DNA of 64,000 nt from Hyaloraphidium curvatum (lineage: Eukaryota > Monoblepharomycota > Hyaloraphidiomycetes > Hyaloraphidiales > Hyaloraphidiaceae). The notes under the pieces are model-generated. The model ran no database searches. It was not told the DNA's origin and was given only the letters and a program-made list of their open reading frames with translations. Shown piece by piece: positions 31,440-42,684 of this stretch (the first letter of the stretch is position 1; the number at the start of each line of letters is the position of its first letter). The position numbers and the translations under genes are program-made. The stretch covers positions 434,001 through 498,000 of the forward strand of contig JAIVFI010000010.1 of the NCBI GenBank assembly GCA_025558095.1, read 5' to 3'.

Positions 31440-31606
31440 GCGGCTCTTTGTGGCAATTTCTTAGGTATATTTGTCACTCGATAGTAAATGCATTGATGCT
31501 GAATTCATGAATCGTATTCGGTATACAATGCAATGACATTCTTCGCGTCCCTCCATTGGAACACAAATCCCCGCTCCACGTCCGCAAAGGTGGACCCGCC
31601 GTCGCC

Positions 31607-33246
31607 TCAAGCAGCCACCTTGATCCCGTTGGCCTCGCCGTCGTCGAGCAGCTTCCGCGCCCTGTCCCTCCCGAGCCTCTTGGCCGCATCCCGCAGCTTC
31701 TGCTCCTCCATGCCCTCGCACTCGGCGACCAGCCGATCGAATTCGGCCTGGAAGAGCTCGCACACGCGCTGCGCGTCGCCTTCCGAGAACCATTCGCCGG
31801 GGGCGCGGGGGGAAAGGGTCTTGTCGATGTCAGTGTACAGCGTCAGGGCGACCGAGTCGCCGTACTGCGGTCATCGACGAGTCCATTAGCGTAGGTAGTA
31901 GCGAACCATCGACATGGTACTCACGGAGAGAATCGTCATGTTCTGACCCTGGGGTCCGTTCGGCGGACCAATCGGCCACATGTTCTCGATGACCGCAGGT
32001 CCAAACACTGCACGGGGTAGAGTCAGCAAAACAACGAGGCACGAAGCAGGCTTGTTTGTGCAACTCACTGAGCTTCTTCTGCGGCCCGGGCACGTTCGAG
32101 ATGACACCGTGGAGCTTCCCCATTGACGTCAAGGTGATGCTTCGGCTAATGAGCCACGGGAACATCAAACCACGTTGAGAATGAAGCCCAACATAAGGTT
32201 CAACCGATCGTTTGAGCAGGGACATGCGCTGGTTGACGTCCAGGGCGCGCTGCACCGGCGAAGCGATGTGCGTGGGAACGCTAAGAAGGTATCCGGAGCT
32301 CTGATTGTTGATCGCGAAGTCGCTATTAACAAAAAGATCAGTTTCGGTCAAATTGTGCAGACGTAGACACCAACCGATCGGCGCGGTAGCTCGTGGGCAC
32401 AAGGAACACAAAGTGCCCGTCCTTCAGCTGGCCCTTCTCACGCAAGGCTTCCTGGAGGGCGCCGACGAGGAGCGAGACCATGAGGTCGTTGACGGTAGCC
32501 GACCCCACGCTATCCTTGGCCCGCCGGAGGGCGGCGAGGGACACGGGGGCCGACCAGGCGATCTGCTTGTCCGGCAGGCCTTGAGCGCGCTTGGTCGGGC
32601 TGTTGGCCCACGGGCCACGCCTCCGCGTGGTGTTGACGAGGATGCCGACCCAGACAAGGTTCTGGATGTACAGCAAGATGCTGTAGAGGAGGACGACGAG
32701 CTGCTTGATCGACTCCGCGGCGCGGGTGAACCAGGTTTTGGTCTCCTCGGCGATGCTCTTGCGCCTTCCTTTGACGGCCGAAGCCTTGAACTGCAGCGCA
32801 GCGACCTGGTCCGTAGAAGCTCGGTTCACCGCACGTCCGACAGCCGGATCAAAGTTTGCGGTCCACTTTAACAAAGCCTTGGTCGATCCCTGACCGTCCG
32901 TGATGGCATGGTGGAAGCGCCAGACCACGTAGCTCTTCCCGTCCACGTCCAGCAGCATCATCTGCCACAAGGGATGCTGCCAATCGTAGCCACTCGATAC
33001 GAAGGAGCACACAGCCTCCTGGAGGTCCTTGTCCGTGGAGCCAGGCGGCAATCGCTTGAAAACGTAGTGGTTGTTCACGTCGAAGCTCTCGTCCAGCTCC
33101 CAGTAGGGGCGGCCCAGAAGCCATTCGTTGCGAACCAGCCGCTTGATGTACCGGTCCCCAGTGAAGCGAGCAAAGTCGTCGGCGAGGACGCGGCCTTGTT
33201 CCTCTGTAATAGGCGACTGGAGCAAGTAGAGGCCGCCGCAGGTCAT
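31607..33246 (-). CDS. WS/DGAT-type acyltransferase
   Basis: Wax ester synthase/diacylglycerol acyltransferase-like enzyme that transfers acyl-CoA to an alcohol or diacylglycerol. Four exons: 33246-32375, 32322-32069, 32007-31925, 31864-31607 (introns 52-61 nt), 488 residues. The catalytic HHxxxDG is FHHAITDG (His112-Gly118). NDLMVSLLVGALQEAL and GKLHGVISNVPGP are the conserved C-domain (DUF1298) motifs, and MWPIGPPNGPQGQNMTILS/YGDSVALTLY matches the family end. A two-segment hydrophobic stretch near IKQLVVLLYSILLYIQNLVW suggests membrane association. The Met used lies before CGGLYLLQSP; homologs have a few more residues, and a tiny upstream exon is possible. Divergent from the thioesterase gene. 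Confidence 0.88.
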
Positions 33247-33806
33247 CGTCTCGTTGGGGATCTCCCTAGGGGCCAGTTCATCCGTTAGGCATTGAATGGA
33301 AGAGAGAGGTTCATCCGAAAGGCAGATCGGATAGCGATGGAATGATACGGGAAGGAGAGAGCAGACCGCGTGGAAAGATGAGCTTTCTGGTCGCCGGCGT
33401 TACAACCGAGCGACGCGACCAACCCAATGAGAAAGCCGTTGTCATTGCCTCGCAAGTAGTCGCGCTGAGGCGGGAGTCCGTAAGGAAACCTGTAGGCAGA
33501 GCGGGGTTCGTTCCGCTTAGAACCCTGACGCTGTCTCCCGCTCACAAACGAGCTGGCCGTACCATTGTTTGACGTCCGCGAGGAACGCAGGCAGCTGAAC
33601 GGTTGCAGCGTGAAGAAGAAAATCCGCCATCGTGCAGTCGCTTCAAAAAGTCGCCGACGGTTCCGTTTTTGAGCGATGCGCGTCGAGCGCGGGATGGCTG
33701 ATCACAGGCCCGACGAGTCGCTTTTGTCGGCCCCGAGTTCCGATTCGGCTCGCAAGCCGCCGCCGCTCTCCTAAGGCTATCTACCACTCATCGTTACGAT
33801 CTAGAA
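33247..33806. other. Intergenic, shared divergent promoter
   Basis: 560 bp between the divergent acyltransferase and thioesterase genes, so a likely bidirectional regulatory region. No clear protein, RNA gene or repeat seen. Confidence 0.45.
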
Positions 33807-34811
33807 ATGGGGCTGGATGAATTGCTGGCCATGGATCGCGCGGATGACCGGAATGGCGCCGCGTTCAGCGGTGTGTTTGGCCCCGGGCTGCTGAACCAAT
33901 GGGGAGGCGTGCAGGGCGGCATCTTGATGGCATTAACGGTCAAGGCGCTCTGTGATACTTGTAGAGGATCGCCACATCCGGACGTGAGGCACTACCACGT
34001 TACCTTCTATTCTGCTCCGAAGGGCGGCAGCTCCTTTGTGATTGAAGTACGAAAGCTCCATCAAACTCGGAACTTTACCTTTCTGGAGGGAGAGATGCTC
34101 GAGAACGCGGATGGAAACGTACCATATCTCCGGTTCCAAGCCGTGGCCTGCGACTTTTCGTTGGCGACTTCATTGGATGTCTTGCCATCTCCCACTGGGC
34201 CTCCGGTCAAGGCTCAGCGTACGTCGGATTGGCTCAATCCATTTTCAACCGCAACAATCGGCTCCTTGAAGGACTTGACTCGCATCGAGGACTTCTCCGC
34301 CTTGCCGTCCTTCTGGGATTCCATTTCGTTCGCCCGTCACGTGTTTGCTGCAACGCCAATCTTCGAACAGCTTCTCGATCTGCGACTTTACCCCGATTCT
34401 GCAGCTGCCATAGCTGCAGGGGTGGCTCGTAAACCCCCAGTAGGAGGAGTCAGCCCGGCATCGGCTTCCTTCGATCAGCCCGTTTCTTTCTTTGCCGGTT
34501 CCCCGGATCGCCGGCCAGTTGATCCCATATTCCTTGCGCTTCTTTCGGAGACCCCGGCTTGCATCAATGCTCTGCTGCCGCCGCGACAGATTGTTACTCG
34601 GAACATCACCGTTTCCGTTCTCTCCTTCACCCTGGACTTTTTCGCGAGAGTTCCGTCCCGCGACTTCTTGCTCGTGAGGAATTTCCACCAGGGCTATTGT
34701 GGTGACGTGGGGATGCCCGAAACAACGGTCTGGGATCAAGAGACGGGACGCCTCATCATGACCGGTCGGGGAGTCGCGCTGATGCGAAATTTGGATAGGG
34801 GAAAGATCTAG
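33807..34811 (+). CDS. Acyl-CoA thioesterase, double hot-dog fold
   Basis: Intronless, 334 residues. The N-terminal hot-dog half has GPGLLNQWGGVQGGILMALT, where the NxxxxxGG block forms the active-site helix in the thioesterase-like (4HBT_3/TesB) superfamily, then HYHVTFYSAPKGGSSFVIEV and RNFTFLEGEML. The second half has ITVSVLSFTLDFFARVPSRD and TGRLIMTGRGVALMRNL, the closing strand of the second hot dog. It should hydrolyse acyl-CoA or a related thioester. Lower GC than its neighbours and no intron are worth noting. It is divergent from the WS/DGAT gene and runs toward the NmrA-like gene in the same direction (177 bp gap), suggesting linked lipid or product-release chemistry. Confidence 0.82.
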   Translation: MGLDELLAMDRADDRNGAAFSGVFGPGLLNQWGGVQGGILMALTVKALCDTCRGSPHPDVRHYHVTFYSAPKGGSSFVIEVRKLHQTRNFTFLEGEMLENADGNVPYLRFQAVACDFSLATSLDVLPSPTGPPVKAQRTSDWLNPFSTATIGSLKDLTRIEDFSALPSFWDSISFARHVFAATPIFEQLLDLRLYPDSAAAIAAGVARKPPVGGVSPASASFDQPVSFFAGSPDRRPVDPIFLALLSETPACINALLPPRQIVTRNITVSVLSFTLDFFARVPSRDFLLVRNFHQGYCGDVGMPETTVWDQETGRLIMTGRGVALMRNLDRGKI

Positions 34812-34988
34812 ATCTAGACAATACACGGGCAGGCGTCAATGTTGCCTCCAGCTTTGCTCGCTCGCTCCTTCGCTTTTTTCATAGACGTAGATAGTCTGGG
34901 GTGATCGGCAGCCTGCAAGGGGAGGAGGAGGAGTGATCGTTCCTAGCCCCCAACGTACCCCTCGCAACCCATCGGAGCGTGCATCACG

Positions 34989-36473
34989 ATGGCCGCGCGG
35001 CGCGGAGGATTCGCGAGCCCGACGGATCGCGGCCTGCTCATCACGGCCGGGTCGACGGTGCTGTCACGGGCCTTGATCCGGGAGCTGGCGGAGCTGCGGG
35101 ACGCGTTGCCGACGCCGGACGCGGCGGGGGACGCGCCGCAGGCAAACGGTCGCCTTGCGGGCCTGGGCGCGCACGGCATCGAAGTTCTCCGTTCGCTTCG
35201 CGTCGTCGCCTCGTACAGGAGCGCGCAAAAGATGCCGGAGCCGCCGTTGCCTGGGGTCTCGCGGAACGTCGTCCTCGAATACGACCATCAGGAGACCTTC
35301 GATTCCTTTGAGTTCGCTTCCGGGGGCGTAACGGAGCTGGTCTGGATCGTGCCCCCGACGAACGCGAACAGGCTTCAGCAATTCAAACGGCTTATGGACT
35401 TCTGCGTTCGATCCGCTAGACCGTCTCGAGGAACTCGGTACATCGTGATGGTTTCTGCCCTCCAGCCTTCCTCCAAGTCTGGTTTCGCGTCATCAGATGA
35501 TCATCCATTCTTCAGAGCCTACTTGGAGATGGAACGCCAGGTGCAAAAATCGGGCAGTGGGTCCGTCGCGGTCTGAGTGACGGCTCTGGGGCTGACACGG
35601 CCTTTCCAGTCCCATTTACAATTCTACGCTGCTGTCTGCCTTACCAGCACACTTTGCTCGACTTTGTCAAGGCCGGTGCCCTCGCGGCGGAGCCAGGGCA
35701 GCCCATCCCCTTCAAGATGCCGCTGGGGGCTGGCTCCTTCTCCCCCGTCTCGGTATGCGCCGGCTTCACGCTTTGCAGAACCCTGTCTAATCGTCTTTCT
35801 GCTACCAGTCCCGCACTGTTGCCAGCGTCGCTGCTCATCTGTTCCTCAACTTCCCGAACCGATTCATGAACAGGACGCTTGATTGCGTTGGACCCGAGTC
35901 CATGTCAGGCTTGGCGATCGCTTCCGCGGCGAGCCGTGGTCTCGGCGGTCTGCCTATCCGTTTCTCAACTTGCACCCGGGAGGACTTTGCGAAGTGGATG
36001 ATAGAAAACGGAATCGCACGCAATCCGACCAACGTGGACAATGTGCTCGCGGTGCTGGAGCGGATCGCCGACGGCAGGTTCGCCAGCATGACAGATGCCA
36101 TAATCAAAGATGTGTTGGGGTCGGGCTACAGACCGTACCGGTTGGCCGATCACTTCGCGGAGCGGAAGGAGGAGGTCATTCGTGCGCTCGACACTCCGCC
36201 GCTGAATGCGGACAAGACCGCTCACGGAGAGAAGCCGTCGCCGCAAGATTTTGACCCGGATCATCCCTCCACTTTGTGGTGGACCCCGCTCCCTAGCAAG
36301 GAGGTCGGTGTCGCGATGAACACCGCACAGTGGAACTCCGTGAGTTTGCTGGCAGGCATCTTCATCTCATGCTTTACTGATGGCGCCGGCTACAGTTGTA
36401 TGGACCTCAGATGGTCCGCAAATGGAGGGATCAGGCTTCAACGCAGGACGAGAAGGACGGACCAAAGCTCTGA
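34989..36473 (+). CDS. NmrA-like NAD(P)-binding protein
   Basis: Rossmann-fold protein of the atypical SDR/NmrA group. Four exons, 34989-35556, 35610-35752, 35809-36339, 36396-36473 (introns 53-56 nt), 439 residues. The N-terminus (LLITAGSTVLSRALIREL) is the nucleotide-binding beta-alpha unit with a degenerate glycine motif. Splicing rebuilds ERQVQKSG/IPFTILRCCLPY, the family segment that follows the active-site region, then GAGSFSPVS/SRTVASVAAHLFL. A long C-terminal helix-rich part follows (DFAKWMIENGIARNPTNVDN). No YxxxK catalytic pair is seen, as in NmrA sensors, so it may be a redox-responsive regulator or an isoflavone-reductase-like enzyme. Its neighbours suggest a role in the local biosynthetic or lipid cluster. 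Confidence 0.83.
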
Positions 36474-36568
36474 GGGCACAAAAAGAGGGCTGCATTCGTT
36501 GCTCTATCTGCGCAAGACTTCGTCACAAATCAAAAAATGTCAATGAGCATCTACAATTGCAAAACTCA

Positions 36569-38951
36569 TCATCTGCCCCTGAGCTGCAGGATCTCGGGTC
36601 CGTCCGTCGCCAACGGAAGAGAAACGTCCGCCAGCAGCCTCTTGAGGAGGTCCGCGAGCAGCGGCTCTCCTTTCCACGCCCTCGCCATCTCGTCCAGGAA
36701 CCTGCGGTGCAGCTCCACCTTGGCTTGTGCTTCCTCGGCCAGCTTGGCGATTCCTGAGTCCGTAGCCTTGGGTTTGAGATTGCGAACAATGAGCAACTCA
36801 ATCAAGGCCGCCTGGAACGCGAGGAACATGGTCGACGGAGGGAGGCTTGCCAGTTTTCGGTCGGGCTGCGCGAGAAGGCTGGCAACGATGCCCGCGACAG
36901 TTTCTGCGCTCTCGGCACACCTCACAAACGATTCGCTGACCAACCAGACCGAGTCCCGGGCCATCTCTTCAAGCCGGCGGGGCCGGTGGAGCACAATGCG
37001 AATCCCGTGGTAGAAAAGATGCATGTATGCCGTGTGGTAGGAGTGCACTTCGTCGCTTTCCACGGGGAGACCGTCGGGATCGTTCGGAAGCACGAGGAGG
37101 CGCGAACGAAACACGGCATTCGGCGCAATGGTGCGGCAAAAGTCCGGCAGCGCGGCCAACCAATCCATGAGCGCGGCGTCCAGCGTTCTCAGGCGCGTGA
37201 CAATCTCTTGCGGCGCTTCGGGAGAAAAGGGGTTGATGCCGGATTCCGCACATTGCGAGTGGAAGCCATGAACTTTCCCGTAAAGGTTGGTGAGCAGGAT
37301 GTAGTAAGTGAATGGGTCCATTCGCTCCCTGCCCCTTCGGATGGGGTTCAGCTTTACGATGTCCTCCTCGGGCGCATCGATCCAGCTGAGCACCTGCTCG
37401 GCAAACTCCTGGAAAGAGGCAAGCGGGCTTGAGCTCCTAAAGTGCAAGTAGAGCCCGCCCACAACCCACCTGCATGTCGCTCTCTGGAAAGAGAACGAAT
37501 GCGCCTTCGGGGCCGGCCACGCCATTCAGTGTACGCGATCCGAGCGCCTTGATCGCTTGGTACGCTGCCATTCGGAGCTTCACCAGCCCTGCTTCCTCTC
37601 CCAGGAGCCCTTGCCAGACGATCTCGCCAACCGGCAAGCGAAGCTGACACTCCGAATCCTTCACAGCGAGAGGCCGGTTTCCGGCCACCGTTTGCAGGCG
37701 GTCGGTTCCGTAAATCACCCAAAAGACGCGGCGCCGGGTTTCCGCGGCAACAAAGCCGAGATCCGACGGCGGCTCACGGTTCAGACCGAGCTCGAAACAC
37801 ATCCGAGTGCCAAGGGCAGCGTAAATGTACGACAACGATCCTAGGCCTCCAGAAGACATCGAGTAGAGGGTCAGAACGTGGAGCGCCTGTGCGAGCTCGA
37901 CACTGGAACCGATTTCAAGTTCCCGACCGAGCTCCTCCTTCGCCCTTTCGAAAAACTCCTCCGGCTTGGCGAGCGGGTGCGTCGAGCTCTTGGCAGCCAG
38001 AGCCATCATGGCCAGCAGCAAGACCGGCGGATTCCGATCCACCGAGGCAAGGAAAGTCGTGGGCTGGAAGATCGGAGCGAGACTGTAGCACGAGGTGAAA
38101 AAGGTGGCCATCAAGGACTGAATGAGCTCGGCCGGGTAAGCGGCGAAGACGGGGTTTTGTGACGATCTCGGAAGCGAGAAGGTGACGGCGAAGCCAGGCA
38201 ACACGGTCACAGGGGATAGCTGCCCAGATTCGGCGGTTCCCGAGCTCCCATCTTCCGACGTTCCGGTTGCCGACAAAGTCATTTCCAGGTAATCGTCGTA
38301 GGATTCCGGCGAGGCGCCCGGGAAGAGCCCCGACAAAGCGTCGTCGACCGAAAAAGTCGGAATCGCTTGAGGCGGAGCAGCAAACTGCAGCGGCTGCGCC
38401 CCGGTGAGCGACCGGGAAATCTGCTCGGCAAGAAGTGTGAAGTTGGCACCGGGCGCATCGAAAGTTCCGAGCAGATCCGGCACGAAAGGGTACGAAGGGG
38501 GTGGAGACGCCGTCGAACGCGTCGGGAACGCGTTTGGAGCGGGTCCTGCGATCTGCAAGCCGATTGGAGCCACACCGAGTGTTGCAGAAGCAATTCCTTG
38601 TCGTGGTTGACGAGATGTGATGGCGAACGGGGCCAACGCGGCTTCCGCGGCGGCAACAGCGGCCGGGGCCTCAGCAAGACCCGCACCAAGGCCGCCGGCG
38701 AGCATCGCGCGGTTTGCCTCCATGTTTGCTCGCAAGAGTTCCTCCAGCTGCCGCAGCCTTTTGTGGACTGCGCTCTCCGTCCCCTTCGGCACACCCCGCT
38801 TCTTCGCGACTCGATCGTATTTGCACTCATTTGGCGACCGACGTCCGATGCACGCGGAACACGGCTGGTTCCCGTCGCACTTTGTCCTTTTCGCGTGGCA
38901 GACGTTGCAGGCCTTGGACGTCGGGCGCGCCCGCGATTCCGAATCGGCCAT
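36569..38951 (-). CDS. Zn2Cys6 fungal transcription factor
   Basis: Binuclear zinc-cluster regulator, 773 residues in two exons (38951-37470 and 37408-36569; 61-nt intron, GTGGGT donor, phase 0). The Zn cluster has Cys15, 18, 25, 31, 34 and 43 (C-x2-C-x6-C-x5-C-x2-C-x8-C; CNVCHAKRTKCDGNQPCSAC), followed by a basic linker and a short coiled coil (VHKRLRQLEELLRANMEANR). The fungal-specific regulatory domain is visible: YIYAALGTRMCFELGLNREP, AAETRRRVFWVIYGTDRLQT and the C-terminal HSYHTAYMHLFYHGIRIVLH. It is a nuclear DNA-binding activator or repressor, likely recognising CGG-type half sites. It is convergent with the NmrA-like gene and may control that group, by analogy to cluster-specific regulators. 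Confidence 0.93.
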
Positions 38952-39316
38952 GGTGGTCGTTCGCGGGCACGGCCGTGCGGCCTACGAGAGGCTCAAAGCT
39001 CAACACAGGGATGCCGGATCGAGCCGTGCAGTAGGGCAAATGCCGAGTCGCGAGGCAGAGGATGTCCGGATGTCCAGAAAGCGTATCAACTCGGACTGGG
39101 GCCACGTCGAGCTCCAAGAGCCGCGAACGCTCGCCGCGGCCAAAGGCCAAGGTTGGGAGGGCACGCGACGACAGGAAACCACGGCAATGTCCTCGGGGCG
39201 GGCTCTGAGCTCGGAGTTTTTCCTTCCGTGAACCGATAGCGGCGGGTTCGTCCCGAGATCGCGAGCAACCGCGGCCACGCAACGGCGGCGGACCGAAATC
39301 CCCCGATGATCCGACA
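38952..39316. other. Intergenic between two minus-strand genes
   Basis: 365 bp that should hold the promoter of the Zn2Cys6 regulator gene. Nothing further recognised. Confidence 0.4.
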
Positions 39317-40570
39317 TCAATCAAAGCCGTTCTTTTTGTAGATGTACAGCGGAAAAATAGAATGTTTCCATGTCGATATGCCTGCTTCCCCAGCTTGCGA
39401 CGGGAACCGAAGAGGAAACTCGTACGTCGCGACCATACGACGCCTCGCTTCTGGGTCGACCACCTCCCCCACGGCCTCTCGCACCGAAGCTGGTAAACCT
39501 CGAAGAAACTCCAGGAGCATGGGCTCCAGGATCCGCTGCTGCTTGGGCACCAAATACGAGTACACGACCGTTGCACTTGAGTTCAGCAGATCGGCTTCCG
39601 CGAGGTCTGCATGCCATATGTCAACGAGATGCTTGACGCCAGCCTCCTCGACATTGATCTTCGCTTCTGCCACGAGCATCGGGTCGATCTCGTATCCAAC
39701 GCACGTGGCTCCCCGGCGCGCGGCCGCAATGAGTATGTTCCCCGAGCCGCAGCCGAGATCGACAAGGGCATCGGACGCAGATAGGTCCAATTCGGCAAGG
39801 AGCGCGTCGATCGCGGCCGGCGGCGTCAACGCCAGCGGTGCCGAGGAAGAAAGATTCCCGTACGAGATCTGGGAGTCCGAAAAGGGCAGGCAATCGGCAC
39901 CGTCCAGGGGTCCAACGCCTTCATCGTCGAATCGCTGTCCAAATGGCACTGTGTCCACCAGCTCGTGGTCGTAGAGGTGTCCTGACCTCCATACGGCCAC
40001 GATGTCCACGTGATCGACGAGAGAAGAAGCTCCGGTGTGTTGAACTGACGCGACAGCTTTGCGCACCGGCTCCGCCTCGCCGTCCGAGTTGCAATAAGCG
40101 AGTGCGACGTGCGGGAAGAAGGATCCAGCCTCCAGCTCCGCATTCCCAAGAGATCCGAGCACAGCAGCATGTAGAGCGGCGTGCAGGTCGACGAATGCCT
40201 GGTACGGATCGGCCGGAAGCCAGACACCCTCCGTCCCAACCGCCGCCGGAGCGAGTTCCATTCGGAAGGCCTTCCACGAAGATAACTGTGATCCTGCGGC
40301 GCGAACGACGCGTTTCAGGCTCTCTGGAGGCATGTCATCAGCGAAACCGATGCCAAGGAGTGTCAAGTGCAGGCCATCGTCCTGGACCAAGTCCAAGATT
40401 CGGAGCGAGTCCAGCGCGGTGCGCTGCAGCGCCGCCAACTCCCGCACATCGTCGCCGCCGGGCGAAGGGAAAGAGATGCGGAACTCGAGATGCTTCCGGC
40501 CGGGCCTCCATCCCGGACGAAACCACCAGTGATTTTGCATGATGAAGGAGCACGAATCGTCGTACGCCAT
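39317..40570 (-). CDS. 2H phosphoesterase fused to class I SAM methyltransferase
   Basis: Intronless, 417 residues from ATG 40570. The N-terminal half resembles the 2'-5' RNA ligase / 2H phosphoesterase family: WWFRPGWRPGRKHLEFRISF, first His motif LHLTLLGIGF (about residue 68) and second HVALAY (about 154). The usual second motif is HxS/T; here the third position is Ala, so activity may be altered. The C-terminal half is a Rossmann methyltransferase with motif I VDLGCGSGNILIAAARRG (about 269), acidic strand 2 CVGYEID and VVYSYLVPKQQRILEPMLL, similar to FAM173-type protein lysine methyltransferases. The combination could be an RNA-end or nucleotide-processing enzyme, or a modifier of an unknown protein. 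The open frame extends upstream but only this ATG precedes the conserved region. Confidence 0.82.
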   Translation of the reverse strand: MAYDDSCSFIMQNHWWFRPGWRPGRKHLEFRISFPSPGGDDVRELAALQRTALDSLRILDLVQDDGLHLTLLGIGFADDMPPESLKRVVRAAGSQLSSWKAFRMELAPAAVGTEGVWLPADPYQAFVDLHAALHAAVLGSLGNAELEAGSFFPHVALAYCNSDGEAEPVRKAVASVQHTGASSLVDHVDIVAVWRSGHLYDHELVDTVPFGQRFDDEGVGPLDGADCLPFSDSQISYGNLSSSAPLALTPPAAIDALLAELDLSASDALVDLGCGSGNILIAAARRGATCVGYEIDPMLVAEAKINVEEAGVKHLVDIWHADLAEADLLNSSATVVYSYLVPKQQRILEPMLLEFLRGLPASVREAVGEVVDPEARRRMVATYEFPLRFPSQAGEAGISTWKHSIFPLYIYKKNGFD

Positions 40571-40948
40571 CCGGACCGCGCCGGGCCCGGCCGTCCGCCC
40601 CCGCGCCGGCCCCGTCCGAATCGCCGCCGCCCGAAAAAAATCCACGGCCGGAAGCGAGCTTGGCCCCTTTGCCGGGCCACCCTCGTCCTCGTCCGCGTTA
40701 TCCTCGTCGCCAGAAGATCCGCCGGGACGGTCGTCCGCGCGCGCCTAGACGACCTTGCCCACCGGGCTTCTCCTCGCGCCGGATCCCCCGATCTCCGGCC
40801 AAGAACCCTTCTTGTCCCGGCGCCGAAGAGATGCATCGTTTTCAGTTCCGGCGGCCGCCTTTTCGGCCAGCGCCGCCCCCCGATGGCCTCCCGTCCGCGC
40901 CGCGTCATCGGTCGATCCCCGCGAAACCTTCCGTCCGCCCTTCTTCGA

Positions 40949-41173
40949 TCAGCCTTTCCCGCGTTTTCCGCCGTCCGCGCAATCGTCCGAGCTTTCTTGA
41001 TCCGTCCCCGCCGACGATGGAGCCCGCCGGCGCCCGGGCCGGGCAAGCGGGCCGGAATCCGACTCTTCGTCCCCGTAGTCCCCGGCGTCCCCGTCCTCCT
41101 CGTCCTCGCTCGACGTCTCTTCTGGCGCCATCAGCTTTTCAAGCGCGGCCGTGGCCACCACCCGCTTGCCCAT
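40949..41173 (-). CDS. Short acidic open frame, doubtful gene
   Basis: 75 codons from ATG 41173, starting MGKRVVATAALEKLMAPEET and then strongly acidic (EETSSEDEEDGDAGDYGDEE). It lies in the 800-bp GC-rich gap between the methyltransferase fusion and the ADP/ATP carrier, upstream of the former in the same direction. The opening is protein-like and the Asp/Glu/Ser run resembles small nuclear acidic proteins, but low-complexity GC-rich DNA can produce this by chance. No splice continuation is convincing. The rest of 40,571-41,368 shows nothing I recognise. Confidence 0.25.
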   Translation of the reverse strand: MGKRVVATAALEKLMAPEETSSEDEEDGDAGDYGDEESDSGPLARPGRRRAPSSAGTDQESSDDCADGGKRGKG

Positions 41174-41368
41174 CGCTTTGGGCGCGGGACAAGCGGTGTT
41201 CGAGTCACCGATCAACGGTCACAACCCCTCTTTCCTTTTCGTCCACCAACTTTTCTATTCGATGCTCGTAACCGGCCGCCATCGCATCCGGCGACGTTTC
41301 TTCTAACGCGAAACACTCTTTGCTCTTTGCTCGTCCCGGCCAATGGCAAAACTCTGCGCGATCTCCGT

Positions 41369-42684
41369 TTAGATGCCGAAGATGACCTGCGCCGCGGCGG
41401 AAGCGCATCAGCAAACGGGAGACGAACGAAAACGAAGCGATTCCAACCTTGATACGGTCGTATGCGACGATGACAACACTGCCGCCGACGCCACGGAACA
41501 GCTCGGGGATCATGCCTGGGGGAGGAGAAGGGGGAGGGGGGAAGGGGGGCAAAAGAAGGAAAATGAACGAGGGGGAAGAAAAGCGATCAGAACCTGAAGA
41601 AACACGATGCCGCGGTGATCCGTACCCTTGTACATGCCCCTGAGGCCCTCCTTGGCGAGCACCTCGCGGAAGCAGTGGATGGCGCTCTTGTACATCCTCT
41701 CGGAGACGGGCTTCTCGGACTGAAGCATCATCCGACGGCGGACGGTGTCGAAGGGCTGCGCGGAAGAGACAAGGTGTCAGATGCGCGGAAAGGCGGCGCG
41801 CGGCGGATGCGGCCCACGTAGTTGAAGGGCATGACGACCGAACGGGCGACGGTGACGGCGACAAAGGCCGCGACGGCGCCGGCGGTGCCCTTGTCGTTCT
41901 TGTAGGGGTTGAGGTCCTGGATCTGCTTGAACAGACCGAGCTGGCCGGCACGGTACACGAAGGCACCCATGACGGTCACGCCCCAGCCGGTGTAGAGGCC
42001 GGTGATGCCCTGCTTCTTAACCTGGATGGCGGGCGATGCGATAAGGCGGCGCGGCCGGCGCGGACGCACTAAAATAAACTAACCGTGGACGAGATGCAGT
42101 CCCAGATGCCGTTGAACTGGCCCTTGCCGGCCTTGACGTCCGAGGCGAGACGGGTACGGGCGTAGTCGAAGGGGTAGCTGCAGCGCCGTGATGGGATGCC
42201 GGCGACGAGGGATGCCGAAAAAGAGCAAATGCAAATGAGCGCATGCGGCGGCGGCGCGGCGGAGGCGCACGTACGCGATGGTGTTTGCGGCGGCGCCGGC
42301 GAGACCGCCCGAGAAGAGCTTCGAACCCATCGACTTCCAGAAGTCGACGCGCGAGTCGTACTTGGGGAACATGGCGTTGATCGCATCGTTGAAGGCGAGC
42401 GCCGAGCCCTGCTGCGGCGCGTAGCGCAGGATGTTGACGAGGTTCCCGCGCCAGAAGGCGGCGAGGCCCTGCTCGGCGTACACGCGGCGGAAGCAGTCGC
42501 CGATGCCGGAGTACGGCTTGACCTTGCCCGAGATGACGTCGGGGTTCGAGTCCATGGTCTGCAGCAGCAGCTTGACCCGCTCGACCGGCGCCATGGCCGT
42601 CTTGGAGATGGCGCCCGCGACACCACCGATGGTGAAGTCGGTCAGGAACTGCATCAGGCCGCTCTTCTTGCCGTCCTTGGACAT
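41369..42684 (-). CDS. Mitochondrial ADP/ATP carrier
   Basis: Inner-membrane ADP/ATP exchanger, 307 residues in six exons: 42684-42275, 42177-42084, 42021-41818, 41755-41626, 41515-41448, 41386-41369 (introns 97, 62, 62, 110, 61 nt). The three mitochondrial-carrier repeats show KTAMAPVERVKLLLQ, IA/YPFDYARTRLASDV (rebuilt by splicing at GTACGT) and NY/PFDTVRRRMMLQ, which contains the nucleotide-carrier signature RRRMM. The last exon is tiny: GTC ATC TTC GGC ATC TAA. Conserved ends such as LFRGVGGSVVIVAYDRIK/VIFGI support the model. Codon use is strongly biased, as for a highly expressed gene. It is divergent from the ankyrin-RING gene (about 240 bp). Confidence 0.95.
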
